NCBI GenBank assembly: GCA_963748315.1
Contig: CAVVIK010000005.1
Span: 248,001-312,000, forward strand
Direction of reading: 5' to 3'
DNA from: DASPHG01 sp963748315
GTDB taxonomy: Bacteria; Actinomycetota; Thermoleophilia; Solirubrobacterales; Thermoleophilaceae
DNA length: 64,000 bases
Part shown: one piece after another, positions 47,236 through 58,671 of the stretch
How the letters are laid out: the number at the start of each line of letters is the position of its first letter
How positions within the stretch are numbered: the stretch's first letter is position 1
Made by a program: the position numbers and the translations under genes
The notes under the pieces: model-generated
The model's database searches: none
What the model was told of the DNA's origin: nothing
The model's input: only the letters and a program-made list of their open reading frames with translations

Positions 47236-48649
47236 GGAAGGGGAGTGAAATAGTACCTGAAACCGTGTACCTACAAGCGGTCGGAGCCCTTCGGGGTGAC
47301 GGCGTGCTTTTTGCATAACGAGCCGGCGAGTTACTCGTCACTGGCGAGGTTAAGCGATGAGCGGAGCCGCAGCGAAAGCGAGTCCGAACAGGGCGATTCA
47401 GTCAGTGGCGGTAGACCCGAAACCGAGCGAGCTACCCATGGGCAGGTTGAAGCGGGGGTAAGACCCCGTGGAGGACCGAACCGACCTAGGTTGAAAACTG
47501 GGCGGATGACCTGTGGGTCGGAGTGAAAGGCTAATCAAGCTCGGAGATATCTGGTTCTCTCCGAAATATATTTAGGTATAGCCTCAGGTAAATTGCGTGA
47601 TGGCCGTAGAGCACTTCTTGGACTAGGGGCCCTACCAGGTTACCGACTTCAGGAAAACTCCGAAGACCATTACGTTTACCCTGGGAGTCAGTCTGCGGGG
47701 GATAAACTTCGTAGGCAAAAGGGGAACAGCCCAGACCGCCAGCTAAGGTCCCCAAGTTCTAGCTAAGTGGAAAACGATGTTCGGATGCCGAGACAACCAG
47801 GAGGTTGGCTTAGAGGCAGCCACCCTTGAAAGAGTGCGTAACAGCTCACTGGTCAAGTGTCCGTGCGCGGAAAATGTAACGGGGCTCAAGCTAGACACCG
47901 AAGCTGCGGGTGCATAGGTCCTTCGGGGCCTGTGCGCGGTAGGAGAGCGTTCCGGATCCTGTGAAGCGGCCGCGAAAGCTGCCGTGGAGGTACCGGAAGT
48001 GAGAATGCCGGCATGAGTAACGAAAGAGGGGTGAGAATCCCCTCCGCCGATTGTCCAAGGTTTCCTGAGCAACGTTCGTCGGCTCAGGGTTAGTCGGGAC
48101 CTAAGGCGAGGCCGAAAGGCGTAGTCGATGGCCAACGGGTTGATATTCCCGTACCACGTCGTTCACGTTATGACCGATGGGGGGACGAGGAAGGGTAAGC
48201 AGACCCCGCCGACGGTTGAGCGGGGGTAAGCGTGTAGCTAGCGACTCCAGGTAAATCCGGAGCCGTGTTGATGCGAGGCGCGATGCCAGCTGGCCGGAAG
48301 GCCGGCGAGCTGCTGACCCCATGCCTCCGAGAAAAGCCTCTAGGCAGTGGACGCGTGCCCGTACCAAAACCGACACAGGTGGACAAGTAGAGAATACTAA
48401 GGTGATCGAGATAACCCTCGTTAAGGAACTCGGCAAAATTGCCCCGTAACTTCGGGAGAAGGGGCGCCCCGGTAGGGTGAAGTCCTTCGCGGACGGAGCC
48501 CGAGGGGGCCGCAGTGAATAGGTCCAAGCGACTGTTTACCAAAAACACAGGTCTCTGCTAAGTCGCAAGACGACGTATAGGGGCTGACGCCTGCCCGGTG
48601 CCGGAAGGTTACGCGGAGTTGTTAGGGCTTTGCCCGAAGCAGCGAAGCT

Positions 48650-49434
<785 letters not shown>

Positions 49435-49903
49435 AAGTTCCGACCTGCACGAATGGCGTAACGACTTGGACGCTGTCTCAACGAGGGGCTCGGTGAAATT
49501 GCAGTCTCGGTGAAGATGCCGAGTACGCGCGGCCAGACGGAAAGACCCCGTGCACCTTTACTACAACTTGATATTGGAGTCTGGGGCATCTCGCTCAGGA
49601 TAGGTGGGAGGCTGTGAAGCCAGTGCTTCGGCGCTGGTGGAGCCAACCTTGAGATACCACCCTTGATGTTCCGGGCTTCTAACCCCGCGCCCTGAATCGG
49701 GGCGGGAAACAGTGTCAGGTGGGTAGTTTGACTGGGGCGGTCGCCTCCCAAAATGTAACGGAGGCGCGCAAAGGTTCCCTCAGTACGGTTGGAAATCGTA
49801 CGTAGAGTGTAAAAGCAATAAGGGAGCTTGACTGCGAGACAGACATGTCGAGCAGGTGCGAAAGCAGGCTTTAGTGATCCGGCAGTGGCAAGTGGAAGCG
49901 CTG

Positions 49904-49942
<39 letters not shown>

Positions 49943-49972
49943 TATCGGGCCCAAGAGTCCACATCGACGGCC

Positions 49973-50017
<45 letters not shown>

Positions 50018-50018
50018 T

Positions 50019-50101
<83 letters not shown>

Positions 50102-50458
50102 TGCCGTGCGCGTTGGAGAGTTGAGAGGATTCGTCCCTAGTACGAGAGGACCGGGATGAACGGACCTCTGGTGTACCTGTTGTCCTGCCAAGGGCACTGC
50201 TGGCTAGCTACGTCCGGATTGGATAACCGCTGAAGGCATCTAAGCGGGAAGCCAGCCTCGAGATGAGCTCTCCCATCCCTTCGAGGGAGTAAGGGCCGTG
50301 GGAGACCACCACGTGATAGGCCGGGTGTGTACGCGCAGTGATGCGCTCAGCAAACCGGTACTAATGCTCCGAGGGCTTGACGGTATTTATTTTGAAAGCC
50401 GCTCGCGGCAGCCAGCTGTGCAGTTTTGAGGGTCCGAGGGAGGGCCGGCCTCGCAACC

Positions 50459-50576
50459 TTTCGGTGGTCATAGCGAGGGGGTCATACCTCTTCCCATTCC
50501 GAACAGAGAAGTCAAGCCCCTCAGCGCCGATGGTACTTGGCTCGCAAGGGCCCGGGAGAGTAGGTCGCCGCCGATT
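50459..50576 (+). rRNA. rrf: 5S ribosomal RNA
   Basis: About 118 nt with TTCGGTGGTCATAGCGAGGG at the 5' end, loop CCCATTCCGAACAGAGAAGTCAAG and 3' end GTAGGTCGCCGCCGA, whose terminal bases pair with the 5' end. Lies about 75 nt after 23S, completing a 16S-23S-5S operon. Confidence 0.93.
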
Positions 50577-50586
50577 AAATTGATGG

Positions 50587-50602
50587 GCCGCCTCCGGGCG
50601 GC
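50587..50602 (+). terminator. Candidate terminator of the rRNA operon
   Basis: GCCGCC-TCCG-GGCGGC hairpin 10 bases after 5S, followed by TCGTCGCTTTCT. The T-richness is modest. It ends 24 bases before the next gene. Confidence 0.5.
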
Positions 50603-50626
50603 TCGTCGCTTTCTAGGATCAAACGC

Positions 50627-51001
50627 GTGGAAATCATCCTGATCATCATCGGAGTCGTTCTCCTGCTGGGCGTCCTCTTCTTCGTGGGCGGCTACGTCGT
50701 GAGCCGCCGGCGCGCCGAGCACTGGTCCGAGCACGTCGCAGAAGCCGAGCGCGCACTCGAGCTCGCCTGGGCCGCGGACAAGGGCTGGGACCGCGAGCTC
50801 CTGCACCGCTCCGCCCGCGAAGCGCTCGGTTCGCACAAGCCCGGCTGGGAGTACACCGACGTCCACCTGGTCGTCGTCGACGACAAGCCGGGCGTCGAGC
50901 ACGATCACGCACATCTCGTGGCGGTCGGTGAGGACGGCGAGGCGCGGGTGGTGCTGGCGCGCGAAGCCGACGGCGGCTGGCGCGTCGAGTCCGTCAGCTA
51001 G
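50627..51001 (+). CDS. Membrane-anchored small protein, function unknown
   Basis: 124 residues from GTG 50627. An N-terminal helix (EIILIIIGVVLLLGVLFFVGGYVV) anchors a cytoplasmic soluble domain with a helix (HWSEHVAEAERALELAWAADKGWDRELL) and a beta-rich end (VHLVVVDDKPGVEHDHAHLVAVGEDG). No family recognised. The 3' end overlaps the convergent aldehyde dehydrogenase gene by four bases. Confidence 0.65.
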   Translation: MEIILIIIGVVLLLGVLFFVGGYVVSRRRAEHWSEHVAEAERALELAWAADKGWDRELLHRSAREALGSHKPGWEYTDVHLVVVDDKPGVEHDHAHLVAVGEDGEARVVLAREADGGWRVESVS

Positions 51002-52482
51002 GCGCCTGACGGGGGACCGCCCCCGCCATACGGATACCACCAGTCCTTCGGCGCGATCTGCGTCTCGATGTGCACGTGCTTGGTCTCCTGGAACGCCTCG
51101 AGGCCCTCCTGGCCGAGCTCCCGTCCCAGCCCCGACTGCTTCATCCCGCCGAACGGGCCGGCGTCGTTGTCGGTCAGTGGATCGTTGAACCACACGGTCC
51201 CGGCCTTGATCTCGCGCATGCAGCGCACAACGTTCTCCAAGTCGCGCGTGTAGACGTTGGCGCCCAGCCCGAAGCGGGTGGAGTTGGCAAGTGCGATCGC
51301 CTCGTCGAGCGACCCGACCGGCACGATGGGGGCTACCGGGCCGAACGTCTCCTCCCGGAGCAGATCCGTCTCGGCGGCCGCGCCGGTGACGACCGCCGGC
51401 GTGAAGAAGTGTCCGCGCTCGTGCCCGTCGCCGCCGCGCACCAGCGTGGCCCCCGCTGCCACCGCGCCCTCGACCTGGGCCGACACCTTCGCCCGCTGGT
51501 CCGCGGACACCATCGGCCCGATGTCCGTCTCCGGGTCGAGCGGGTCGCCCACCACGAGCGTCTCGGTGTGGTCCACGAACGCCTGCAGGAAGTCGTCGTA
51601 GACCGGCTTCATCACGTAGAAGCGCTCCGCCGAAGTGCACACCTGGCCGGCATTCAGGTACGCGGCCCAGGCGCCGCCGCGCGCTGCGACGCCGACGTTC
51701 GCGGCCACGTCTTCGCACACGATGAACGGGTCCTTGCCGCCCAGCTCCAGGTTGATGCGCGCGATCCGGTCCGCGCACACGCGCGCGATCTTCTTCCCGG
51801 TCTCGACAGAGCCGGTGAACGCCACGCAGTCGACGCGCTCGTCCGCAACGATCCGGCCGCCCACGTCGCCGCCGCCGGCGAGCAGGTTCACCGTCCCCGC
51901 CGGCAGGTGGTCGAAGCACTGCGCCAGCATGAGCGTGGAGAGAGGGGTGAGCTCAGACGGCTTGCACACCGTCGTGTTCCCGGCCGCCAGCGCCGGCGCG
52001 AGCTTCCACGCCAGCAAGAGCAACGGGTAGTTCCACGGCACGATGCAGCCCACGACGCCCATCGGCTCCTTCAGCACGAGCGCCAGTTGCGTGGACTCGA
52101 TCGAGGGGATCACGCGGCCGGCGAAGTTGCGCCCGATCTCCGCGTAGTAGTCGAACGCGGCCGCCGTCCAGCCGACCTCGTCCGAGTTCTCGATCAGCGG
52201 CTTGCCGCCCTCGAGCGTCATCACGCGCGCGATCTCGTCAGTACGTGCGCGCAACCGGTTCGCGACCTCGTGGAGCAGGTCGGCGCGCTCGATCGCGGGC
52301 ATGGGCGCCCACTGGCGAACAGCCTCGCGGGCTGAGGCGATCGCCGCGTCTACCTGGTCGTCGCCGGGAAGCGCGACCTCGGCGATGGTCTCCTCGGTGG
52401 CGGGGTTCTCGACTGCAAGAAGGGGCCCCGTCCCCGCGGCTTGCTCGCCTCCGATAAGGAGGCGCGTTTCGAAGCCGCTCAC
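50998..52482 (-). CDS. NAD(P)-dependent aldehyde dehydrogenase (second of the cluster)
   Basis: 494 residues. PWNYPLLLLAWKLAPALAAGNT, FTGSVETGKKIA (coenzyme loop), the general base Glu in LELGGKDPFIV, the catalytic Cys in AGQVCTSAERFYV, and EETFGPVAPIVPV. Similar to betaine-aldehyde or succinate-semialdehyde dehydrogenases. GTG start overlaps the stop of the first aldehyde dehydrogenase (GTGA). In context, oxidation of succinate semialdehyde or another amine-derived aldehyde is plausible. Confidence 0.88.
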   Translation of the reverse strand: MSGFETRLLIGGEQAAGTGPLLAVENPATEETIAEVALPGDDQVDAAIASAREAVRQWAPMPAIERADLLHEVANRLRARTDEIARVMTLEGGKPLIENSDEVGWTAAAFDYYAEIGRNFAGRVIPSIESTQLALVLKEPMGVVGCIVPWNYPLLLLAWKLAPALAAGNTTVCKPSELTPLSTLMLAQCFDHLPAGTVNLLAGGGDVGGRIVADERVDCVAFTGSVETGKKIARVCADRIARINLELGGKDPFIVCEDVAANVGVAARGGAWAAYLNAGQVCTSAERFYVMKPVYDDFLQAFVDHTETLVVGDPLDPETDIGPMVSADQRAKVSAQVEGAVAAGATLVRGGDGHERGHFFTPAVVTGAAAETDLLREETFGPVAPIVPVGSLDEAIALANSTRFGLGANVYTRDLENVVRCMREIKAGTVWFNDPLTDNDAGPFGGMKQSGLGRELGQEGLEAFQETKHVHIETQIAPKDWWYPYGGGGPPSGA

Positions 52483-53856
52483 CCGGCGTTGTTGAACATC
52501 ACGTGCTTGACCTGCGTGTAGTCCTCGAGCGCGTACATCGACAGGTCCTTGCCATAGCCCGACTGCTTGTAGCCGCCGTGCGGCATCTCGGAGACGAGCG
52601 GGATGTGGTCGTTCACCCAGACGCAGCCGAACTGGAGCGCGTTCGAGACCCGCATGGCGCGGCCGACGTCGCGTGTCCAGACCGAAGCTGCGAGTCCGTA
52701 GCGCGTGCCGTTGGCCCACTCGAATCGCCTGCTCCTCGTCCGAGAACGGCTGCACGGTGATGACCGGCCCGAATATCTCGTCCTGGATCATCTCGTCGTC
52801 CTGCTCGAGGTTCGCGACGACGGCCGGCTCGAGGAAGAACCCAGGCAGTTCCGGCTCCTTGCCACCCGTGACGACCTCGACGCGGTCGGCGCGCCGCTCG
52901 AGGAAGCCCTCGACGCGCTCGCGCTGGCGCTGCGAGTTGAGCGGCCCGAGCGTCGTGTCCGCCGCAAGGGTGTCACCGAGCTTCAGGCCCTGCGCCTGGC
53001 CGACGAGGCCGTTGACGACATCGTCGTACACGCCCTTCGACGCGAGCACGCGCGTCGCGGCCGTGCAGTCCTGGCCGGCGTTGTAGTAGCCGGTCCCCGC
53101 GATCGTCTCCATCGCGGTATCCATGTCGACATCGTCGAAGACGACCACCGGGGCCTTGCCGCCGAGCTCCAGGTGCACGCGCTTGAGCGTCTGGCTCGCG
53201 GCCGAGGCGATCCACTTGCCCGTGTCGGGCGACCCTGTGAGGGAGACCATGTCCACGTCCGGATGCTCGACGATCGCCTTGCCGACCGGGTCGCCGAAGC
53301 CCGTGACGACGTTCAACACGCCGTCGGGCAGCAGGTCGGACGCGAGCTCGTGGAGCTTGAGCGTCGTCAGCGGCGTGGTCTCGGCCGGCTTGAGGACGAT
53401 CGTGTTGCCCGTTGCCAACGCGGGTCCGATCTTCCAGATGGCCATCATAAGCGGGTAGTTCCAGGGCGTGATCTGACCGACCACTCCAACCGGCTCGCGC
53501 CGGATGATCGACGTGTGGTCCGCCATGTACTCGCCCGCCGCGCGGCCCTCGAGCAGCCGGCCGGCCCCGGCGAAGAAGCGCAGGTTGTCGACCATGAACG
53601 GGATCTCGTCGTCGAGGAACGCCTGGCGCGGCTTGCCGGCGTTCTTGGCTTCCATGTCGGCGAGCTCGTCGGCGCTCGACTCGATCCGGTCTGCGAGCTT
53701 CAGGAGGGCGGCGGCCCGCTCTCCGGGCGGCGTTGCGGCCCAGCCTGGGAGCGCCTTCCGCGCCGCCCTCACGGCCGCATCGACGTCCTCCGCCGAGGAC
53801 TCTGGCACCTCGGCCATCGTCTCGCCGGTTGCGGGATTCAGGACTTCCATGGTCAT
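52479..53856 (-). CDS. Gamma-aminobutyraldehyde dehydrogenase-type ALDH (frameshift near 52720)
   Basis: About 458 residues. EVLNPATGETMAEVPESS, TPWNYPLMMAIWKIGPALATGNT, LTGSPDTGKWIASAA, Glu in LELGGKAPVVVFDD, catalytic Cys in NAGQDCTAATRVL, DEIFGPVITVQPF; after a frame change near 52720 the ending YKQSGYGKDLSMYALEDYTQVKHV appears. The SPDTGKWIA and VFDDVDMD pattern matches PatD-type gamma-aminobutyraldehyde dehydrogenases. The ATG (53856) has a GGAGGT ribosome site and overlaps the upstream stop (ATGA). Confidence 0.85.
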
Positions 53857-54914
53857 GCGAGTACCTCCGTGACGGTCTCTATCCGGTTGCCGCGACGCTC
53901 GAGCTCGGGGAAGAGCGCGTCGGGGTCGATGCATTTCTCGGGCGGCAGCGCGCCTCGCGCCTCGACGGTGCCGCGGGCCAGCAGCCGCACAACCGCCGCC
54001 GCGGGCGCGGCGGTCGACACGATCCCGCCGCCGAGCTCCCAGTCCTCGTGCGGCGGGGTGAAGGATGTGACGCGCACGGTCCGCTCACCGGCGGTCGCCT
54101 CGACGACGTGAGACGACACTGTGTTCGCCGACGGCGGCAGCGCCCGCGCGGCGGCCTCGGCGCGCTCGTCTTCGCTCGCTCCAGCCAGCTCGCGCAGCCG
54201 TTCGAGGAGGGTGGGGGCGAGCGACAGCCGGAAGCTGCCCTCGCGGCAGCCGAAGCTGGTCGGGAACGTGCGCATCTCGGAGTGGATCGTGTGGATCGTC
54301 TCGCCCTCGCCGATCGGGTCCGCGAACCGCACGATCCCCCCGGGCGACAGCGGCTCGACCTCGACCGGCTCCGCGTTACGGATCACGATCGGCTTCATCG
54401 TCAGCTCGTCGATCAGCGTCTGAAGGGCGTAGGGGAAGCTCTCGCCCTCGGGTGGGTCGAGATCGCGGCCGCCCGCCGCGACGTGCACCGTCTCGAGCCT
54501 CTCCGAGCCGAGCGTGCGCGCCGCGTGCGCGGCCATCACGTTCGTCTTGCCGGGGCTCGAGCCCATCCCGAGCACCGCGATCAGGCCGGCTCGGGCGAAC
54601 TCGTCGTGCAGCTCGAGCTGCTTGCCGGTCATCCAGTACAGGCCGCCGAGATCGACGTAGTGCGCGCCCGCCTCCAGGCTCGAGCGCATCGCATCGAGGT
54701 TGATGCGGTACCCGGCCGAGTTGACCACGACATCCGCTCCGGCGACTCCGTCGGCGACCGACGCCTTACCGCCGCCCTGACCGTCAGCGGTGGCGCGCGC
54801 CTTGTCGTGGTCGAGATCGACCAGCAGCATTTCCGCGACCTCGTCGGACTCGGCTAGGTCGCGCACGATCGCGGGTGCGATCGTTCCGCCCGCGCCGAGG
54901 ATCGCGACCCGCAA
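53853..54914 (-). CDS. Saccharopine dehydrogenase-like NAD(P)-binding oxidoreductase
   Basis: 353 residues from TTG 54914, one base after the aminotransferase stop. Rossmann motif RVAILGAGGTIAPAIVRDL; then VNSAGYRINLDAMRSSLEAGAHYVDLGG and LGMGSSPGKTNVMAAHAA, typical of the saccharopine dehydrogenase/carboxynorspermidine dehydrogenase family. The family joins or splits amines and oxo-acids through secondary amines. Sandwiched between a polyamine-type aminotransferase and aldehyde dehydrogenases, it may handle a polyamine-derived imine. Substrate unproven. Confidence 0.72.
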   Translation of the reverse strand: MRVAILGAGGTIAPAIVRDLAESDEVAEMLLVDLDHDKARATADGQGGGKASVADGVAGADVVVNSAGYRINLDAMRSSLEAGAHYVDLGGLYWMTGKQLELHDEFARAGLIAVLGMGSSPGKTNVMAAHAARTLGSERLETVHVAAGGRDLDPPEGESFPYALQTLIDELTMKPIVIRNAEPVEVEPLSPGGIVRFADPIGEGETIHTIHSEMRTFPTSFGCREGSFRLSLAPTLLERLRELAGASEDERAEAAARALPPSANTVSSHVVEATAGERTVRVTSFTPPHEDWELGGGIVSTAAPAAAVVRLLARGTVEARGALPPEKCIDPDALFPELERRGNRIETVTEVLA

Positions 54915-54915
54915 C

Positions 54916-56346
54916 TCAGGGTGCCCTTCGGGCAGAGCGCGATGCCGGTTGCTCGGCGGCGATCTTCTCCCACGCCTCTGCCAGGACCTTGCGCAGGATC
55001 TGCCTCGATCTCCTCGAACTGCTCGGTGTCCGAGATCAGCGGCGGCGACAGCTGGATGACGGGGTCGCCGCGGTCGTCGGCGCGGCAGATCAGCCCCTGC
55101 TTGAAGAGCTCGCCGGAGAGGAAGCCGCGTAGCAGCCGCTCGGACTCCTCGTCGTTGAAGCTCTCGCGTGTCTCCTTGTCCTTGACGAGCTCGATCGCCT
55201 GGAAGAAGCCCGCGCCGCGGACGTCGCCGACGATCGGCAGGTCGCGCAGGCTCTCGAGCATCGCGCGGAACTCCGGCTCCTTCGCGCGCACGTGCTCGTT
55301 GATGCCCTCGCGCTCGAAGATGTCGAGGTTGGCGTGAGCCGCCGCCGCGGCCACGGGGTGGCCGCCGAACGTGAAGCCGTGGGCGAACATCGCCTTGTCG
55401 TGCATGAACGGCTCCGCGATCGCGTCCGAGACGATCACGGCGCCCATCGGCGCGTACGCCGACGTCAGGCCCTTGGCCGTCGTGACGATGTCCGGGCCGG
55501 TACTCGTAGCGCTCGCAGCCGAACCAGTGGCCGAGCCGGCCCCATGAGCAGATCACCTCGTCCGAGATCAGGAGCACGCCGTGGCGGTCGCAGATCTCGC
55601 GGACGCGCTGGAAGTAGCCCTCCTGCGGCGTGAAGCAGCCGCCGGCGTTCTGGACCGGCTCGAGGATCACCGCGCCGACCGTCTCCGGTCCCTCGAACTC
55701 GATGCGCTCCTCGATCGCGTCGGCCGCCCACAGCCGATCCCGGCCCTCCGGCCAGTGGTACTCGTTCGTGTTCGGCACGTGGCAGCCGCCGGGCGTGAGC
55801 GGCTCGAACGCGGTGCGTAGCGCAGGGATGCCGGTGGCGGAGAGCGCGCCGAGTGACGTGCCGTGGTAGGCGATCTCGCGCGCGATCACCTTGTGCCGCT
55901 GCCCCTCGCCGCGGATGCGGTGGTAGTTGCGCGTCAACTTGAGCGCGGACTCGACGGCCTCCGAGCCGCCCGAGGTGAAGAAGACGCGGTTGAGGTCGCC
56001 CAGGCGCATACGACGCGATCCGGGCAGCCAGCTCGATCGCGCGCGGATGCGCGTAGCTCCAGTTGGTGAAGAAGCCGAGCTCGGCCGCCTGCGCGGCCAT
56101 GGCCTCGCCGATCTCTGCGCGCCCGTGCCCGACGTTCACGCAGAACAGTGCGGAGAGCGCGTCGAGGTAGCGGTTGCCCTGGGTGTCCCAGACGTAGCAG
56201 CCCTCGCCCCTCGCGATAACTGGCACGTCGGCGCTCTCGTACGCGCCCATGCGCGTGAAGTGCATCCATAGGTGCCGCTTCGCCAGTGCCTGCAGATCCT
56301 GGGGCGCGTCCGGCGCCGCGGGCACGGTCTGCGGGGTGGTGGCCAT
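54916..56346 (-). CDS. Class III aminotransferase, putrescine/omega-amine type (three frameshifts)
   Basis: About 475 residues when joined across frame changes near 56010, 55495 and 54995. HLWMHFTRMGAYESADVPVIARGEGCYVWD; FFTSGGSEAVESALKLTRNY (PLP phosphate); EIAYHGTSLGALS; LLISDEVICSWGRLG (PLP Asp); TTAKGLTSAYAPMGAV with the Schiff-base Lys; AHGFTFGGHPVAAAAAHANL. The pattern fits omega-amine:pyruvate and putrescine aminotransferases. First gene of the minus-strand catabolic run, divergent from potA with 43 bases between. Confidence 0.83.
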
Positions 56347-56389
56347 TCCGTCTCCTCTCGTCGAGCCTCTGTCTCTACGCTAGCTGGCG
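56347..56389. promoter_or_regulatory. Divergent intergenic region between aminotransferase and potA
   Basis: Only 43 bases separate the starts of the catabolic and transport genes, so both promoters must overlap or the transcripts are leaderless. TACGCT (about 56375-56380) could be a -10 for potA. No palindrome long enough to be called an operator was seen. Confidence 0.35.
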
Positions 56390-57527
56390 GTGAGCGAAGC
56401 GACAATGGATACGAGCGTCCAACTTCTTGGCGTAAGCAAGCGTTTTGGAGATGTGGAAGCTGTTCGCTCGCTCGATCTCGATATCGCGCGGGGAGAGTTC
56501 TTCACGCTGCTCGGGCCCAGCGGCTGTGGAAAGACCACGACGCTGCGCGTGATCGCGGGCTTCGAGGAGCCCGACACCGGCAAGGTTCTGATCGACGGAG
56601 CAGACGTGGAGGGCCTCCCGTCCTTCCGCCGGCCCACGAACACGGTCTTCCAGAGCTACGCGCTCTTCCCGCACCTGAGCGTCGAGGACAACGTCGCCTT
56701 CGGCCTGCGGCGCAAGCGCGTCCCGAAGGACGAGGCGCGCACGCGCGTGGGGGAGGAGCTCGAGCGCGTCGGCCTGGCCGCCGAGGCCGGTCGAAAGCCG
56801 CGCCAGCTGTCGGGAGGTCAGCAGCAGCGCGTCGCACTTGCCCGCGCGCTGGTCAACCGGCCCAGCGTGCTGCTGCTCGACGAGCCACTCGGAGCGCTCG
56901 ACTTGAAGCTTCGAAAACGGCTTCAGGTGGAACTGAAGGAGATACAGCGAGACGTCGGGATCACGTTCATCTACGTCACGCACGACCAGGAGGAAGCGCT
57001 CACGATGAGCGATCGCATTGCCGTCATGAATGACGGGTTGGTGGAGCAGATCGGGGACCCGGAGCAGGTCTACGATCGTCCGGCGACGACGTTCGTCGCA
57101 GGCTTCATCGGCGTGTCGAACCTGATGCCGGGGCGAGTGACCAAGGCGGGCGACCGGGGCGAGGTGGAGCTCGACGCCGGCGTCAGCGTCCAAGCTTCGG
57201 TGAGCGAGTTTCGACGAGGGCGAGCGCTGCCACGTGGTGGTCCGCCCCGAGAAGCTTCAGGTCCGCAACGCCTCGGAACGCGCCGACGCCAAGCTGCCAA
57301 ACGTGGAAGGGATCGTCGAGAGCTCGCTGTATCTGGGAACCGCGACCCAGATCGTGGTGCGGCTTCCGGACAACGTGGCGATGACGGTGCTGGTGGCGAA
57401 CACCGACGAGGATGAGCGACAGCGTCTGCCCGGCGGAGGAGCCAGGGTGCAGTTGTCCTGGACTCCCGAGCACATGCACGTGCTGCGCGAGTCGCCTGAG
57501 AACACACAAGGAGGAGAGGAATCGTGA
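56390..57527 (+). CDS. potA: Spermidine/putrescine ABC transporter ATP-binding protein (frameshift near 57210)
   Basis: About 379 residues. Walker A GPSGCGKTT (42-50), Q-loop FQSYALFPH, signature LSGGQQQRVALARAL, Walker B VLLLDEPLGALD, switch His YVTHDQEEAL, and a C-terminal TOBE domain that continues after a frame change near 57210 (RCHVVVRPEKLQVRN). PotA powers polyamine import. GTG start 56390 (ATG 56405 is an alternative). The potD start overlaps its stop. Confidence 0.88.
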
Positions 57528-58669
57528 GAGAGCACAAGATCTGGCGCCTGGCGATTGCCGTGGCGTGCCTGGTCGCTTCGCTGGCGCTCGCCGCCTGTGG
57601 CAGCGACGACGTCGGCGGCGGCAGCGACGAAGACGTCCAGGTCGCGAAGTCAGGACCGGTCGAGGGCAAGCTCACGATCTCGAACTGGCCCGGGTACATC
57701 GACCCGGGGAAGGACGGGACGGTTGCCGAGTTCGAGGACGAGACCGGCGTCGAGGTCGACTACATCGACGACATCACCAGCAACACCACGTTCTTCGGCA
57801 AGCTGCAGCCGCAGCTCGACCGGGGCGACTCTGGCGGTCGCGACATCTTCGTAGTCACCGACTGGATGGCGAAGCGGATGTACGACCTCGGCTACCTGCA
57901 GGAGGTCGACCACGCCGACCTGCAAACCGTGTTCGACAACATTCTTCCCGCAGTTCGAGAGTCCCACAACGACCCGGAGCGCAAGTTCATGATCCCCTGG
58001 CAGGGAGGCCAGACCGGGATCTGGGTCGACACGGCCAAGGCTCCGGAGATCGATTCGATCTCGGACCTGTTCGACCCCAAGTACAAGGGCCAGGTGATTC
58101 TGCTGGACGAAATGCGCGACACCCTGCCTCTGGTGTTGCAGAGCGAGGGGATCGATCCGAATGAGGCGACAAAGGAGGACTGGCTGGCGGCGGTCGACAA
58201 GATCGACGGGGCGGTCGACTCCGGGCAGATCCGGAAGATCACCGACAACTCCTACACCGAGGACCTGACTGCCGGCAACGCCGTCGCCTCCCTTGGCTGG
58301 TCCGGGGATGGATCGCTGATCGGCCGCGACACCGTCGAGTGGCGAAAGCCGACCGACGCGTGCGACACCTTCTTCGACCAGATGGTCATCCCCGTCGGCG
58401 CTCCGAACACCGCCGCGGCGCTCGCGTTCATGAACTTCGTCTATCGGCCGGAGGTCCAGGTCGACATCACGGCGTGGGTGAACTACGTGCAGCCCGTGGA
58501 CGGCGTGCAGGAGCTCCTCAAGAAGCGGGATCCCGAGCTCGGCAACAGCAAGCTCATCTTCCCGCCTCCGGAGTTCACGGCGGGTTGTTCCGAGGACCCC
58601 GACCCGCCGGGCGATTTTGAGGACGTCCGCGAGGTCGAGGCGGCGTACCAGGACGTGATTTCCGGCTGA
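57524..58669 (+). CDS. potD: Polyamine-binding lipoprotein of an ABC transporter
   Basis: 381 residues with signal peptide and lipobox (ACLVASLALAACGS, lipidated Cys). PotD/PotF-type domain: LTISNWPGYIDPG, FEDETGVEVDYID, DIFVVTDWMAKRM, IPWQGGQTGIWVD, GWSGDGSLIG and DQMVIPVGAPN. It captures putrescine/spermidine outside the membrane; the exact ligand cannot be read. Strong AAGGAGGAGAGG ribosome site before GTG 57524, which overlaps the potA stop. Confidence 0.9.
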   Translation: MREHKIWRLAIAVACLVASLALAACGSDDVGGGSDEDVQVAKSGPVEGKLTISNWPGYIDPGKDGTVAEFEDETGVEVDYIDDITSNTTFFGKLQPQLDRGDSGGRDIFVVTDWMAKRMYDLGYLQEVDHADLQTVFDNILPAVRESHNDPERKFMIPWQGGQTGIWVDTAKAPEIDSISDLFDPKYKGQVILLDEMRDTLPLVLQSEGIDPNEATKEDWLAAVDKIDGAVDSGQIRKITDNSYTEDLTAGNAVASLGWSGDGSLIGRDTVEWRKPTDACDTFFDQMVIPVGAPNTAAALAFMNFVYRPEVQVDITAWVNYVQPVDGVQELLKKRDPELGNSKLIFPPPEFTAGCSEDPDPPGDFEDVREVEAAYQDVISG

Positions 58670-58671
58670 GC

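Noticed and set aside
50998..53934. One continuous minus-strand frame spanning two aldehyde dehydrogenases
   Set aside because: It arises because the first gene has a one-base frame change near 52720. The correct stop (52479) and GTG start (52482) of the second gene are visible, so it is not a fusion protein.
53853..56009. Apparent fusion of aminotransferase and saccharopine dehydrogenase-like protein
   Set aside because: The frames join only through frame changes. The aminotransferase has its own stop at 54916-54918 and the oxidoreductase a TTG start one base later.
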